In this document: positions 48,391 through 59,989 of the stretch, piece after piece
How the letters are laid out: every line of letters starts with the position of its first letter
How positions within the stretch are numbered: the stretch's first letter is position 1
DNA from: Botryotinia globosa
Lineage: Eukaryota; Ascomycota; Leotiomycetes; Helotiales; Sclerotiniaceae
DNA: 64,000 nt
NCBI GenBank assembly: GCA_014898425.1
Contig: RCSZ01000008.1
Span: forward strand, 1,065,501 to 1,129,500
Direction of reading: 5' to 3'
The notes under the pieces: generated by a model
What the model was told of the DNA's origin: nothing
The model's database searches: none
What the model saw: the letters and a program-made list of their open reading frames with translations, nothing else
Translations under genes and position numbers: made by a program

Positions 48391-50573
48391 TCAATCATCA
48401 GCGCCGCCATCATCACCTCTTCCCGTCAATCCCCCCACCAAGCCCAACATTCTCCTTCCCAAGAGATCATCCTCACTAGCCAAACTGACCATACTCTTCT
48501 GTCTCTTGAGTCCTCCTCTTAACCTCGTTCTTCCTCTCTCTCCACTCCCGATTTCTTCTCTCAGAAGCTTTTCCTTTCTCCTCCTATCATCATTTCCATT
48601 CAAATCCCCTGGCCCTTTGCCCTTTCCACTGATACTCATCCTCATTTCCAGTCCCATGTCTTCATCGCCAGAGCTTTCTGTTCTAGTCCTCCTATGATGT
48701 CTCTCTTTTCCACTTGCTTTCGCGAGTTCTCTCTGTTCCGATTCATTGAAAATTTCTTGCATCCACTTTCCACATTGGAAGATATATTTCCAACCTTCGG
48801 GAAAGATTCCGACAAATTGTAAGAACCCGTGACTGATTCCCGGAATCAACATAACTTCGGCGGCATCTTGTCCTTGACAGCGTCTTAATCTTCCGGCAAA
48901 TATAACCGTGTCGTCTACTAATGGATCTCGTTCACCAGTGATAAAGTAAGTTTTAGGAAATTGAGCAAGTAATGAATCGGGAGCTAAAATCGGGGATAGA
49001 AGATAATCGGTTGAAAAATCAGGACGGTTGTGAGGACCTATGTAAAGAATGATCATGGCACGCATCATTTCGGGACTAAGGATACGATCGTTAAAGTACG
49101 ATATCATTGATGACATGGCAAGACGAGTTCGTAGAGGCGCTGGATGGTGAGATGTTGACGGAGTTAATGGTTCAATTGCCGGGGTTCTCGTGAAAGACGG
49201 GGAAAGAATTGTAGGAGCAGCCGTACTATATTGAGGAGAGGGCAATGAAATTTGAGATGGTTTTCCAGGAGAAAGTTCTGTGGTTTCTTCTCTGCTAGCC
49301 GGTGGCGACGGCAATTTCGGTGGACTTTCATCCTCATCTTCACTTTGATGAGGTGTTCCTGCTGCCAAAGTATATTGCATACTCTTTCTTTGGATGATCC
49401 CCTTATTTGTCTTCCTATATTTCTTCTCTTTAATCAAACTCATCTGTTCATCACTCATCCAATTTCCAATGTTCATGTCCAGCCCGGGATAAATGAGAAT
49501 TAAGCCATCTGGAATGGGAAGTCTTCCTTGTCCGATGAATTGTCGAGCATCTGTTTTCCCAGATTCAATAATCATCAACGTAGTGCTAGCAGCTAGATTT
49601 CCACCGGCGCTATCTCCCGTAATGACAACCTTGGGTACTACATCTCCGGATAATCCTACACAACGTCCTCGACTAGCGATTATCGTACTGTAGACATCGT
49701 AACATTCGTTCAGTGCGTAAGGATATGGAAACTCTGGAGCTTTCTTATAATCCAAACTCAACACTGGCAATCCAGTCTTCCCTGCCCATGCAAATAACTT
49801 GTCGTCATTCGTTCTTGGATCCATTGCCACATATCCTCCGCCCGGGATGTCCAAAACAACCTTTGTATGATTTTTTAAAGCTGATAGTGGCCCATCAAAG
49901 AATAACCACCCATTAACTGGTTCTTTGTAATCACTGCTCGATGGTCTCGGTATTCGAATCGCCCTAGGTGGATATCTCATGAACCGTGGTCGTAATAGAT
50001 TCGACAAAAATCCCAGGTATGGACTTCTTCCTTTATTCCAGCTAACTCTCAAATGGTCCACGGTCAACATCCCTCTGACCTTTCGTACTTTTTCATCGGC
50101 TTGCTCGGCAGCAATCAGATAATAAAACGTGAATACGACACCAGCCAGATCACGTATCCACTTCCGCCTTATACGCATGGCACTCCAAAACCCCGCATCC
50201 AAAGCTGTGGTAACCCATGTTGCTCGAAAGTATGATCTCGTATATAGGTTTGCCAACGGCTCCGGACATTCAAGTCCAACAAGCTTTCCTAAGTTTCGTG
50301 CGATGTAAAGATAGAGGAGGGTTATGACAAGAGTCTGCCATGGTGTGAGATGTTTTTCGAGTAGACGGGATAGTTTCCTAAGTTTTGGTGGACCGTCTCT
50401 GTTTCCTCTGTAAATTATGATGTTTAGTTCATGATATGATATAGGGTGGCGCAGGAATGTTACTTGAAAAGGTAGAACGACCAAAAAGAAACCACAGCCA
50501 AAACTTGTATCTTTCGAAACTTTACAGAAGGTCGTCCTAGAACATGATCTACAAACTTCGTCAGTAGTTGCAT
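48391..50573 (-). CDS. Alpha/beta-hydrolase (HSL-type lipase/esterase), 708 aa
   Basis: Two exons: 50573-50464 and 50407-48391. Exon 1 begins MQLLTKFVDHVLGRPSVKF and adds a membrane-anchor-like segment (VLAVVSFWSFYLF); a further hydrophobic stretch follows (TLVITLLYLYI). Oxyanion block LDIPGGGYVAMDPR replaces HGGG with PGGG. The nucleophile is S303 in ITGDSAGGN, the acid D531 in GERDPLVDD, and the histidine H563 in GISHGFLQF. Between nucleophile and acid, residues of about 385-470 form a Ser/Pro/Thr-rich disordered insertion. The last 110 residues are a basic/acidic disordered tail. The family hydrolyses acyl or steryl esters; a membrane-bound esterase is inferred. Substrate unknown. Confidence 0.85.
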
Positions 50574-51346
50574 AAGGTATGCTGCTGGGAGTATAACATA
50601 CCTATCATCTTGATTAAAGTTAAATGTTGTTATACAAAAGAGAAGATGCCGAGTAAGAACAAAGAATTGTTAATAACATGTGCGCGCTCCAATAGATATT
50701 CGTCTTCCGGAGCTCAAAGGAGGATAGGAATAGGAATAGGAATAGGAAATTACAGGCGCAAAATCGATTAGTGTGGAAAATGCATGTATGTGACTTGAAA
50801 GTAGTTTTGGGTTGAAATTGTTTCACTTGTTTGACATGAAGACAGACACAGAGCGCGGGAGAAGGTTGTATTGATGGAAGAGGAGAATGCTCTTCAAACC
50901 AACATCATTTCTTTAATCAGAAGCATATGATCAAGTCAAGCAGAAACAAGACCGAGGCTGATATGATCCCCAGTCCAATGTCTTCAAAGTATAACGACGA
51001 ACAACGAATTGAAAGTCTGGGAATGTTTAATGATAGAATGAAATCGTGGGGATTGTGTGGAGAACATGATTGATTGTTGTGTTTGTGTTTGGAGTGAAGT
51101 TTGGCATGTGATTATTATGTTGGCTGACTCAGCTTGAAGGCGCGTGCTGAAGATCAATTAGTGCATTGGCACTAGCGGCCGCTCGATTTGATAAGTCAAT
51201 ATCTACAAAGCAATGGAATGGAAACTTTTACATTGACATTACTATAGTGATTACTTCATGTTCAATTTCAAGCATTGCTCGATTTGTACACAATTGTTTT
51301 GTTTTGTATGAAAAGAAGCATCAGATATCGCTTTTAATCATTACTG
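50574..51346. other. Gap between esterase and AKR-RidA genes
   Basis: About 770 nt with no supported gene; includes the esterase promoter and the 3' UTR of the AKR-RidA gene. A short GGAATA repeat occurs near 50725-50750. Confidence 0.4.
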
Positions 51347-53057
51347 CTATATTCTTACAACTTCACGGTAACCCAATTCAGCTTCCACTTCAATCTCGAC
51401 GAGAAACTCGTCCCCAATTACCCCTGATACCACCAATGTATTTGATGGTCTGACTCCCACGCACTTAAAAGCCCAACCATGTGCAAGACTGACCGCTTCG
51501 ACGTCCTTTTCCGTTTGCAAGAATATACTGGTTCGCACAACATCGGACATGTCTCCGCCCAAAGCTTTTATGGCCCGCGCAACGATATCTAGGATTGCCA
51601 CGGTCTGGCTACGCGCACTTTTTCCACCTATTGCTGGAATACTTGAGACTGGAGAATTGGCCGTGGTCCCTGACACACGAATAGTGTTTCCTGTTCTAAC
51701 AGCTCGACAATAACTCTGATAATAGATTATTAGCAACCTTTCTAACACATCCGGGTAAAAACATACTGCAATTGGCTCCCAGTGGCTGCCCGAAGAATAT
51801 TCGATCCGAGCTCCACCAGCGATAGCTTTGGCGATCTTCAAATCATGATCTGTCTCTTCAAGATGGTCGCTAAGATCACCTTTTGCTGTGAGAAATGGTG
51901 GTCTTCGATATTCATCGCCGCAGTCTCCCGGTATATCCGCAAGGCCCTCCTGTGCTTTTGCTATCAAAGCCTTGTCTTCTGCATCTAATGCGAAACTGAA
52001 AGCTTCAAGATTACTCACTGTATACTTATCTGAAGTACTTGATAGCCTAGATCCAACAATAACAGCACTTACAGCAGGAAGGTCTAAAACATGTCGTGTC
52101 GCAACCGCAGAAATACTGACACCGTGCTTTCTGGCAACTGTGGAAAGTGCTTGAAGCACAACTTGATATGACGACCATCCTCCAGCCGCATTAATAAACC
52201 GCAGATATTTTCTCAGACTCCAGTTTAATTCTGTTTCATCCTTTGGTTCTTCAACCCCAAGCCACTTTTCACTGAGATACCCCCCGAGAAGTGTTCCATA
52301 TGCCAAGATACCCACATCATGTTGAGTACACACTGATGCAAGTCGACCGCGAACATGACGACGATCAATAACAGAGCAGGAGACCTGATTGGTTGCAATT
52401 TTGAATCCCGTATTGATCAAAAGTTCGAGATGTGCGGCATCTGTGTTTGTCATTCCAATCATTCCAATTTTTCCTTGCTTCTGTAAAGTCCGCAAGTGTT
52501 CAAGATTTTGAATATAACTATCATCCGTATAGTCCCACGCATGATCTAAACTAAATCAGTTTTCTTCAAATAACTTCTTCGACTTTCTTACATTGCATCA
52601 ATTCAATTTTTTCTTGTTTCATCCTCTCCAATGCAAGATCCACAGCTTTTTCCGCATTCTCGAAACTGGTGACTCCGTTTTCAGGTGGACACCATTTTGT
52701 GAGAGCTATCATTTTCTTCGTCGATGTCAAATTGTGCTGGCCCATAACTAGTTCTATCTGGTTCAGTAACGCAAGACTTTTGGAGACAAATACAACTCAC
52801 CTGCGTCGCCATAATGATCGGCCATGTCGAAACAATCCAGTCCCGCTTCAATTCTTATATAGCAATTAGTGATTATGTCAAAATCAGTCATGACTTGGCG
52901 ATTCTCACAATGGTTCCATCGCTTTGGCCGCTGCTTTCACATCGACATTTTGATCATGTCCTCCAGCTAGCTGCCATAATCCCGATATCATGCGGGGTAT
53001 TTCAAGAGAACCACCGATCAGGGTCTGCTCAGGTTTACTTGATTTGTAATTCGCCAT
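51347..53057 (-). CDS. Aldo/keto reductase fused to RidA domain, 501 aa
   Basis: Five exons: 53057-52909, 52853-52801, 52747-52592, 52545-51767, 51715-51347 (1506 nt). The AKR barrel occupies residues 1 to about 350. The catalytic tetrad is D59 and Y64 in DMADHYG, K85 in ALTKW, and H121 in LMQYHAWD. VSAVIVGSR near the C-end is the cofactor-binding block. From about 365 a complete RidA/YjgF (UK114) domain follows: RTGNTIRVSGTTA, GGDMSDVVRTSIFLQ, VGVRPSNTLVV and VEIEVEAE, including the Arg and Glu of enamine/imine deaminases. A fused enzyme acting on a carbonyl and clearing a reactive imine is plausible (inference). The last intron (51766-51716) is 51 nt, a multiple of three without a stop, so its retention would keep the frame. 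Confidence 0.88.
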
Positions 53058-53655
53058 GGTCCTGAATGGTCTCTGCAGAATTTGAATGCGGTGATTGAAG
53101 ATTTCTGCAAGTACTTGGGGATTACATTTATATGTATGAATGCATGTTCAGTACGCCTTTGCAGAGACATACCTGTTTCCTTGGCAACCAACTGTTTCCT
53201 CGGCAACCATACGATTACCATCAAATCTGTTATGCAATCCAGATCAAAAGATTCCCTTACACCTTATTGGATATCCCGTAGATCTAAGAAGTCTAAACGC
53301 GACTACTATATCTTCGCATCCGTTTCCGTATCTGTCTTCTTAGAACGTCGAGATAAGATTTTATCTTATTGTCTCACCCAATTGAGGACTATTGAATCGA
53401 ATTGAATAGGCGTAGCTGCGAGGAACCGATTGATGGTTGGTTATCTATGAAAAAGTCATGATAAGAGTGGCGCTAAAGTTCGTGGAGTCCCTGCAAAAAT
53501 GGGGTTTGCGTGTGAACTCCACCTTGATTGTGTGCGATACCGCCAATGCTATATTTCCAAATGATACGTATATAATGAGGGGTAAAGATAGAGGTGAAAA
53601 ATGTTACATTTGTTATTAAGTAACCATTCTTATTTATTTTTGATTATTGATAAAT
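53058..53655. other. Bidirectional promoter region (AKR-RidA / amino-acid permease)
   Basis: About 600 nt between divergent genes. Frames at 53082-53405 and 53140-53343 are random-looking. Shared regulation of the two genes is possible but not shown by any motif I can name. Confidence 0.35.
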
Positions 53656-56054
53656 ATGGTTACCAGCACCAGAAAAGTCACCGGTAAGGATGACATCACC
53701 AATTTAGATATCCAAGCTGCGGGAGATGTCGATTCGTTGAAACATGGTAAAGTCGCAGTGGGTAATTGGGGGTCTGAGACGAAAAGAGAATTCAAATCAA
53801 GACATCTCAGTATGCTTGCTGTGGGAGGAACTATAGGGTATGTCTCTTGATTTATTCGATTCTCTCAAGGTGTTTGGATGCTAGAAGACATTCAAATGTT
53901 GCCACAATTTACATTGCCTACTTCGTTTCATCATGGTCATCTTTTCTTATTTTTAGTTGATATCACGAACTATCTAGACGCAAATTTCTAGTCCCTAATA
54001 GGCATTGGACTTACAATTGCAATTGCCCGTCTAAATTCCATTGGCTTCCTGATGCGTGGAGACGTTCGTTTTAATTGTGTGAGATTAGATACACCAGATG
54101 CATCACGTATCCTTATGTATACCTGGCTGATATACTGTCTCAAGTACTGGACTTTTTCTCATCTCTGGAGCTACCATATCGACGGCTGGACCTGTTGGAG
54201 CTGTCATTTCATTTATCATATCTGGTATATTTGTATATTTGGTTGTGGCTACCGTAAGTTTCCATATTAGTCCCCTTTTTCCCGATGAAGCTCGAGTTAT
54301 GGCCAAAGAATCTAATGGTCCATCACTGAATAGATTGGTGAAATCGCGAGCATATTTCCAGTTTCTGGATCATTCGCAGCATTCGGCGACAGATTTTTTG
54401 ACCCGGCTCTCGGCTTTGCCCAAGGATGGTCTTATTGGTTTCTTTGGGTTCTTACTTTACCGGCAGAACTATCTTCAGCAGGTATCATCATAAGCTATTG
54501 GCTACCAGACATTGGGACTTGGGTGTGGGCCTTAGTATTCCTTGTTGTGATCGTTGGTAGGTTATCTTCTCGGAAAATGGTGCCTTTTTTCACGTGTCTA
54601 ACCTTTCAGTCATAAATCTCTTTGGAGTTAGATGGTTTGGAGAAGCGGAGTTCTTCTTTAGTTTCCTGAAAGTCCTCGTCGTTATCATCTTTATCATTGT
54701 CGGTTTGGTCCTTAACGGCGGTGGAATACCAGGCCACAAAGCTAAGGGATTCGATTACTGGAAATCCTCGACAGAAGGAGCTCCTTTTGCTGCAGGATGG
54801 CCCGGTGTTTTGTCTGCTTTGTGTACGGCTTTTTTGAGTTACGGAGGCACAGAGTTAGTTGGTTTGACTGCTGGTGAAGCCAAGAACCCCCGTAGAGATG
54901 TCCCAAGAGCTATCAAGGGAACGATTGGGCGCATTTTGCTCTGCTATGTTGGATCTATCTTTGTTATTGTGGGTTTTAATCATCTAAAAATTCCCAATCG
55001 CATCTATGTATTTACTAACAATAATAGAGTATCAACATCAAATCAACTGACCCCTCACTTCTCACTACATCCGCCACAGAAATTGCAGCTTCTCCTTTCA
55101 CACTTGTTTTCAAAGACGCAGGTATTGCTGCCGCTGCTAGTATCATGAATGCTGCTATTCTTATCGCTGTTGTCAGTGCCGGTAATACCAGCGTCTATGC
55201 TAGCTCTCGTATACTTTTTGCTCTCGCAAAGAATGGACAAGCACCGAAAATTTTCGCTACTACATGGAAAGGTAATGGGGTTCCGTTGCCAGCTATGTGC
55301 GTCAGCGTCTTGATAGGCTTCGTTGCATTTTTTGGTGCAATATTTGGACAGGGAGTTGTGTTCACTTGGCTTTATAATTTGTGTGTATCTCATCTTTAGC
55401 TTTATGTCTTTATTGTCCAATTTCTCGCTGTTCTTGCTCTCGAGGCGATTCTTTTCTGCTCAAACATTTACTAACAACACTCTAGGATCGCAATTTGTAA
55501 CCTTTTAATCTACATGTCGCAATGTCTCGTGCACATTCGATTTCGTCTCGGCTGGGTCCATCAAGGAAATAGCTTGTCTGATCTTCCGTTTAAAGCAGGG
55601 ATCTTTCCATATACATCCATATTTGCTTTTCTCATGGGTTGTCTGATTGTTGCCGGAGAAGGTTATGTAGCCGCAACTACAAGACCATTTGCTTGGGCCA
55701 ATATTGTCGCTACTTATATCGGAATTCCTGTCTTTTTCATTTTGTATGGAATTTGGAAAGTGTTCAAGAAGGTACGTTTGAAGAGATTTCTTCTTTTCTT
55801 ACTCTTTGGGGTCAGGCCTATTTTGCGTAATCTCTCATAGATTCGATCTCCATAATAGCTAATCATGTTTCTAGACAAAATTAGTCCCATACTCAGACAT
55901 GGATTTCGAGACGGGAAGATCTCGGCCACCGAGTGATGAGGAGATTGCAGCTCTTAATGAGTTGGAGAGAACGGATGTAAAGACTTGGAAGGAGTTGGAT
56001 GCTCGGGGACGAGCTCTGAAGGTTGGCAGGGCTGTTCATAGGGTTGTTTTTTGA
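53656..56054 (+). CDS. Amino-acid permease (APC superfamily, YAT type), 563 aa
   Basis: Seven exons: 53656-53837, 54145-54253, 54334-54556, 54610-54968, 55028-55380, 55486-55771, 55875-56054 (1692 nt). A 50-residue cytosolic N-tail ends in KREFKSRHLSMLAVGGTIGTG, the signature of fungal amino-acid permeases, followed by STAGPVGAVISFIISGI. Next are FPVSGSFAAFGDRFFDPALG, a hallmark loop, and TAFLSYGGTELVGLTAGEAK with NPRRDVPRAIK. ASSRILFALAKNGQAP and YIGIPVFFILYGIWK close the 12-TM core, then an acidic/basic tail of about 45 residues. The first intron is long (307 nt). Known role of the family: H+-driven amino-acid uptake at the plasma membrane. Substrate range cannot be predicted. Confidence 0.86.
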
Positions 56055-57629
56055 TCGGTAGATGGGGTGAAAAAGGAATTATTTTTGGATTAATGCTTGG
56101 TCGTTATTGAATAGCCTTAATTAGTTGACTGTGTGGTTGAAATAAGTATTTCTGATGGTGAAATACTATTTAGTTATGAACTAGATTCAATTAATGTAGC
56201 AAAAGGGGAGTGGCTGAAGAAGCTTCACTATCTACCGTATTAATTGGTTGATAATATAATATTTAGTTATCAGTTATACTAGATTAGTGGATTATGTTCT
56301 AGACTATAAAAAGATTTTTTTTGAATTATAATATAATATTAAAATATTAATAAAATTATAGGAAATGCTTTATTATTTCTTATTTTCAACCCTTTTTGAA
56401 AACTTTAAAACAACTAAACTAAAGCTAAAGCTATAAATTCATATTCTTATTATTATTACTTTCTAATTCATTTAAATCAAAAGATTAATCTAAATCTATA
56501 TTATTTTTAATATATATTGTTGATTAATATATATATAAAGCTATAATTAATTATAATAAAGCCTTTAATTAGAACTAACTTAAATTTCTTCGAATTTGTT
56601 CAGATTTCCTATATCAAATAAATGAATTCCTTGTTTTCTATATAATAAAGAGAACTATATACATATTTCTGTAACAAATATCACGTGATATCTTAGTTAT
56701 TATATAAGAGATAAAGAGATTCCGTAGGGATCTCTATTAGGGTTGATATACTTTACTACTAACTTATAAAAGCGTAGAGTGTTTCGAATACATTCGAAAT
56801 AATGGATCTATTATATAAACCTTGTTAGATAATTGCTCCTTGATACTCATCTTCGTTTTGTACAGATCCACCCAATATATATCAATTAGGAAAAAGCTAG
56901 CTCCCTATAAATATAAATTTATAAATATAGAATACTCAAAATACAATAATTATAGCTAAATCAATTACTTAGATTGAATTCAAAGTATAATTATTTTTAT
57001 TCAAATTTATTAAATATAAAGCTTAGAATAAAATACTTTTGTATTCGGAATATAATATTAAGATTGATCTATTTTATTATTAATCTATAAAAGTATAAAG
57101 TGTTCTAAATACGTTCGGAATAGTGGATCTACTATATAAACCCTATCAGGTGGTCGCTCCCTGACAATCTCTTTCCTCTTTAGCTTTCTTATTCTAGTTA
57201 TTTGACCTCTATGATATACTCTAGTATGTAATCGTGACAATTTCTATCAAATTCGAATAAAAACAGAAATAAGAAAATTTAAAAGATAAATAGAATAAAT
57301 ATTTTAAACGAAAGAGCTAAAAAACTTTAGAAAGTAATGATATTTATAATAAACCTAGAATATAAGATATTATATATCACACAAGAATATATTTAATTTT
57401 ATCAAAAAGCAGATTTTTAAACTATAAGATATACTCGATTTCATAACATGTGTCTACAAAAAAACATCTTTTCAAATATCACCTAATCGAATTTTTGAAA
57501 TTGAAAATTCCAAATCAATTAATATGACTTTAAATTAAAAAAGCTTTATATTATAAGATAAATAAAATTGATAAAATCGAGAAATAAAATTTAATTATTT
57601 TAATTAGAAATTTATTGAATTCAAAGTGA
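56055..57629. other. AT-rich island with LTR-like direct repeats
   Basis: Very AT-rich from 56270 onward, no gene. Two related blocks, about 56742-56862 and 57058-57175, share a run of matching words (TATAAA-GTATAGTGTT, GGATCTAYTATATAAACC, GCTCC-TGA). The TATATAAGAGATAAAG motif near 56700 recurs at about 60876. I read these as RIP-degraded LTR fragments. Confidence 0.45.
56742..57175. repeat. Diverged direct repeat (LTR remnants)
   Basis: About 120-bp units at 56742-56862 and 57058-57175, spaced about 315 bp apart, with most differences C/T or G/A. TATA-like TTATATAA and GGATCTACTATATAAACC resemble promoter elements of retrotransposon LTRs. No reverse-transcriptase frame nearby. Confidence 0.5.
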
Positions 57630-57638
57630 TTGAATAAA

Positions 57639-57904
57639 CGGTAAATTACTCTAATATTACTAAAAATCTAATAAATTACTTTCATACTATTAAAATTGAT
57701 ATCTTTTTACTTTCATACTACTTAGATTCTAATCAAAAAAAGCTAGATTCTATAGTAGATTCTAATCTCATATATATAGATTCTATTATAATAGAATCTA
57801 GCTTTTTTGATTAGAATCTAAGTGGTATAAAAGTAAAAAGATGTTAATTTTAATAGCATGAGAGTAATTTATTAGACTTTTAGTAGCATTAGAGTAATTT
57901 ACCG
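57639..57904. mobile_element. Foldback MITE, Mutator-like, 266 bp
   Basis: Nearly the whole element is one inverted repeat (arms about 120 bp). It starts CGGTAAATTACTCT and ends AGAGTAATTTACCG, with inner blocks TTAGATTCTAATCAAAAAAG and its complement. It is flanked by a perfect 9-bp target duplication TTGAATAAA (57630-57638 and 57905-57913). The 9-bp duplication and long TIRs fit Mutator-like (MULE) non-autonomous elements. No coding frame. Confidence 0.82.
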
Positions 57905-57913
57905 TTGAATAAA

Positions 57914-58481
57914 ATTATAATTTTTGAAGTAGTTTTTAAATTTTAAATTTTTTAAAAATTAAATTCTCATTTAATTATTTTTAATTTAATAAATTCTTAA
58001 TTGAAACAATTTAAATTTTGTTTACTGATTCTATCAATTGAAATCTATATTATAACACAATTTTTTTTCAATTTGAAGTTTTATTAATTGAATTAAAAGC
58101 AATTGAATTATTTTTATATAGGATTTAGCAAAAAGTTGATTAGATAAAAAAAAATCACATTTTGAATACATGTTATGAAAATGAGTGTATTATATTATGA
58201 ATCAATTAATACAGTAGTTTGACACCTTGATAATTGCGGAAATTTATGAGTCTGATATTCACAATTGATTTAAAAACATCTATGTACATGCTAGAATAGA
58301 AGCCCGATACTGAAAGTCAGATATATACAAATGAACGAGAGAAAGTTCTCCCCAATCCGACCAAAAGCTGACTCCCTCAAACCTCGCAATCTCCAATAAT
58401 ATTTACATCTTCCAGCTCGCCCTCATTTTAAACAACAGAATAATATATACACCCTTCATCTCATTCCATCTCACACATCCT
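57914..58481. other. AT-rich remainder and 3' flank of esterase gene
   Basis: 57914-58200 is AT-rich debris; the rest is probably the 3' flank of the CBM1 esterase gene. No frame. Confidence 0.4.
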
Positions 58482-59989
58482 TCAGAGCGAAAAGATTCCA
58501 TTCATAGCCTTGACAAAATTCTCCGCAACCAACTTCTGAATAGCTTGACCTGGATGATAAGTATCATACCACAAGCACGAAGTTCCATCCGCATTCATGC
58601 ACTTCGCATCTGGCGAACCGTAGGCCGTTGGGTCATCCAGCACGGTATAGAAAGATTCGGTAGTGTTGAAAATCGTGCCGGTGACGCCACTATTCGCAGC
58701 CTCGAAGGTTGCAAGGCGGGTGACGAGATCGGCATTATAGGTGGTTATGTTGCCGCGTACGTAATCCATGTTTTGAGCTGTTTGCTCGGCGAAGGCGGGA
58801 GCTTGGTCGAAGGGGGGAATGGTGAATAGAGTAAAGTATCGGATACCTGCATCGTATAGGATTTGCAGTTGGGCGAAATATACGTCGAGGATGTTGTCGA
58901 ATGGGGTGACAAATCCATCCCAGTATGAGTTTCCAACATCGTTGATGCCCATCCAGACGATGGCCATGGTGTTTTCTTCGGTCCAGGGCGCGGTGGAGAC
59001 ATTGTGTGCAGCGTAAGTCGAGAATTCGGTGACTTGGGCAATGAGATCGTGGGTTGCGCCCTTGACGAGGGTGTTGTCGGTTGTAGCGCCATATTCGGCG
59101 TAATCATAGCCGAGAACGAGGGAATTGTTCAGTTCGGTGGCCACGACGCCGAGCCAGCCGAGACCGCCGTCGGTGGTGGTTCCGGGGAGCGCGACTCCGA
59201 GTGGGTTTTCAGCGGAGGGGAGGGGGGCTCCGCCGTAGAATCCGTTGGATGTGTAGGAATCACCGCTAGGAAGGTGTTAGTCACATATTACAGGAATCAG
59301 CTCAAGAAAACTTACAAAACCATAAGATATTTGGTTCCGGATGAAGCAGATGAAGCTGCAGTAGAGGCAACTGCAGCGTTGGAAGAACTAGTTGCTACAA
59401 TAGCAGCTTGAATCGAGGTAACCAGGGCGGCGGAAGTAGAGACAGTGGCAGTTGGAAGAGCTGCAAATGTTGTAGTGATAAGGGGTACGCTGGAAGTAGA
59501 AGAGGAGCTCGCAACTACTGCTGACGATTGGACTGATGAAGCGACCACAGATTGTACGGAGCTTATCTGGGAAGAAGCCGCTTGAGCAGCAGAACTTGCT
59601 TTAGCAATAATCGAAGAGCTGGCTACTGAAGTAGATTGTTTAGCGACCGAAGTAGCGAAAGTAGTCGAAGAGCACTTTTTCTTCGTAGTGGCCGAGGATA
59701 CTTGTACAGCGGAGCTTGAAGCTGCTGGAGCTAAGCTCGAGGCAGTCGTCACAGGAGCGACTACAGTACTCGAGACCACGTCAGCTGCGCTCGTTGCCGT
59801 TGCAGCTCCTACTGCACATTGATAATAAAATGCATTTTGGGATTGACAAACTGCCCCCGAAACACAAGATGTCGATCCTGTGTATCCTGACCCTCCACAT
59901 TGACCATATAACGCAACATCTGCAGCCAAAGTAGCTGATATGAAGAGGCCAGCCGCCAGCGGCAAAGATTTAGAATTGATGACAACCAT
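58482..59989 (-). CDS. Secreted CBM1-SGNH (CE16-like) esterase, 485 aa
   Basis: Two exons: 59989-59316 and 59265-58482. The in-frame upstream codons would add a hydrophobic extension, but the ATG at 59989 gives a clean signal peptide (residues 1-22, ATLA cleavage). Residues 27-58 are a fungal cellulose-binding CBM1 ([15 protein letters not shown]...AFYYQC). A Ser/Ala/Thr/Val-rich, probably O-glycosylated linker runs from 59 to about 222. The SGNH hydrolase follows: nucleophile S228 in [20 protein letters not shown] (block III) and D459/H462 in DTYHPGQ. Domain order and motifs match fungal CE16 acetyl-esterases that remove acetyl groups from hemicellulose oligosaccharides. Acts outside the cell on plant cell wall. 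Alone among minus-strand genes here. Confidence 0.9.
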
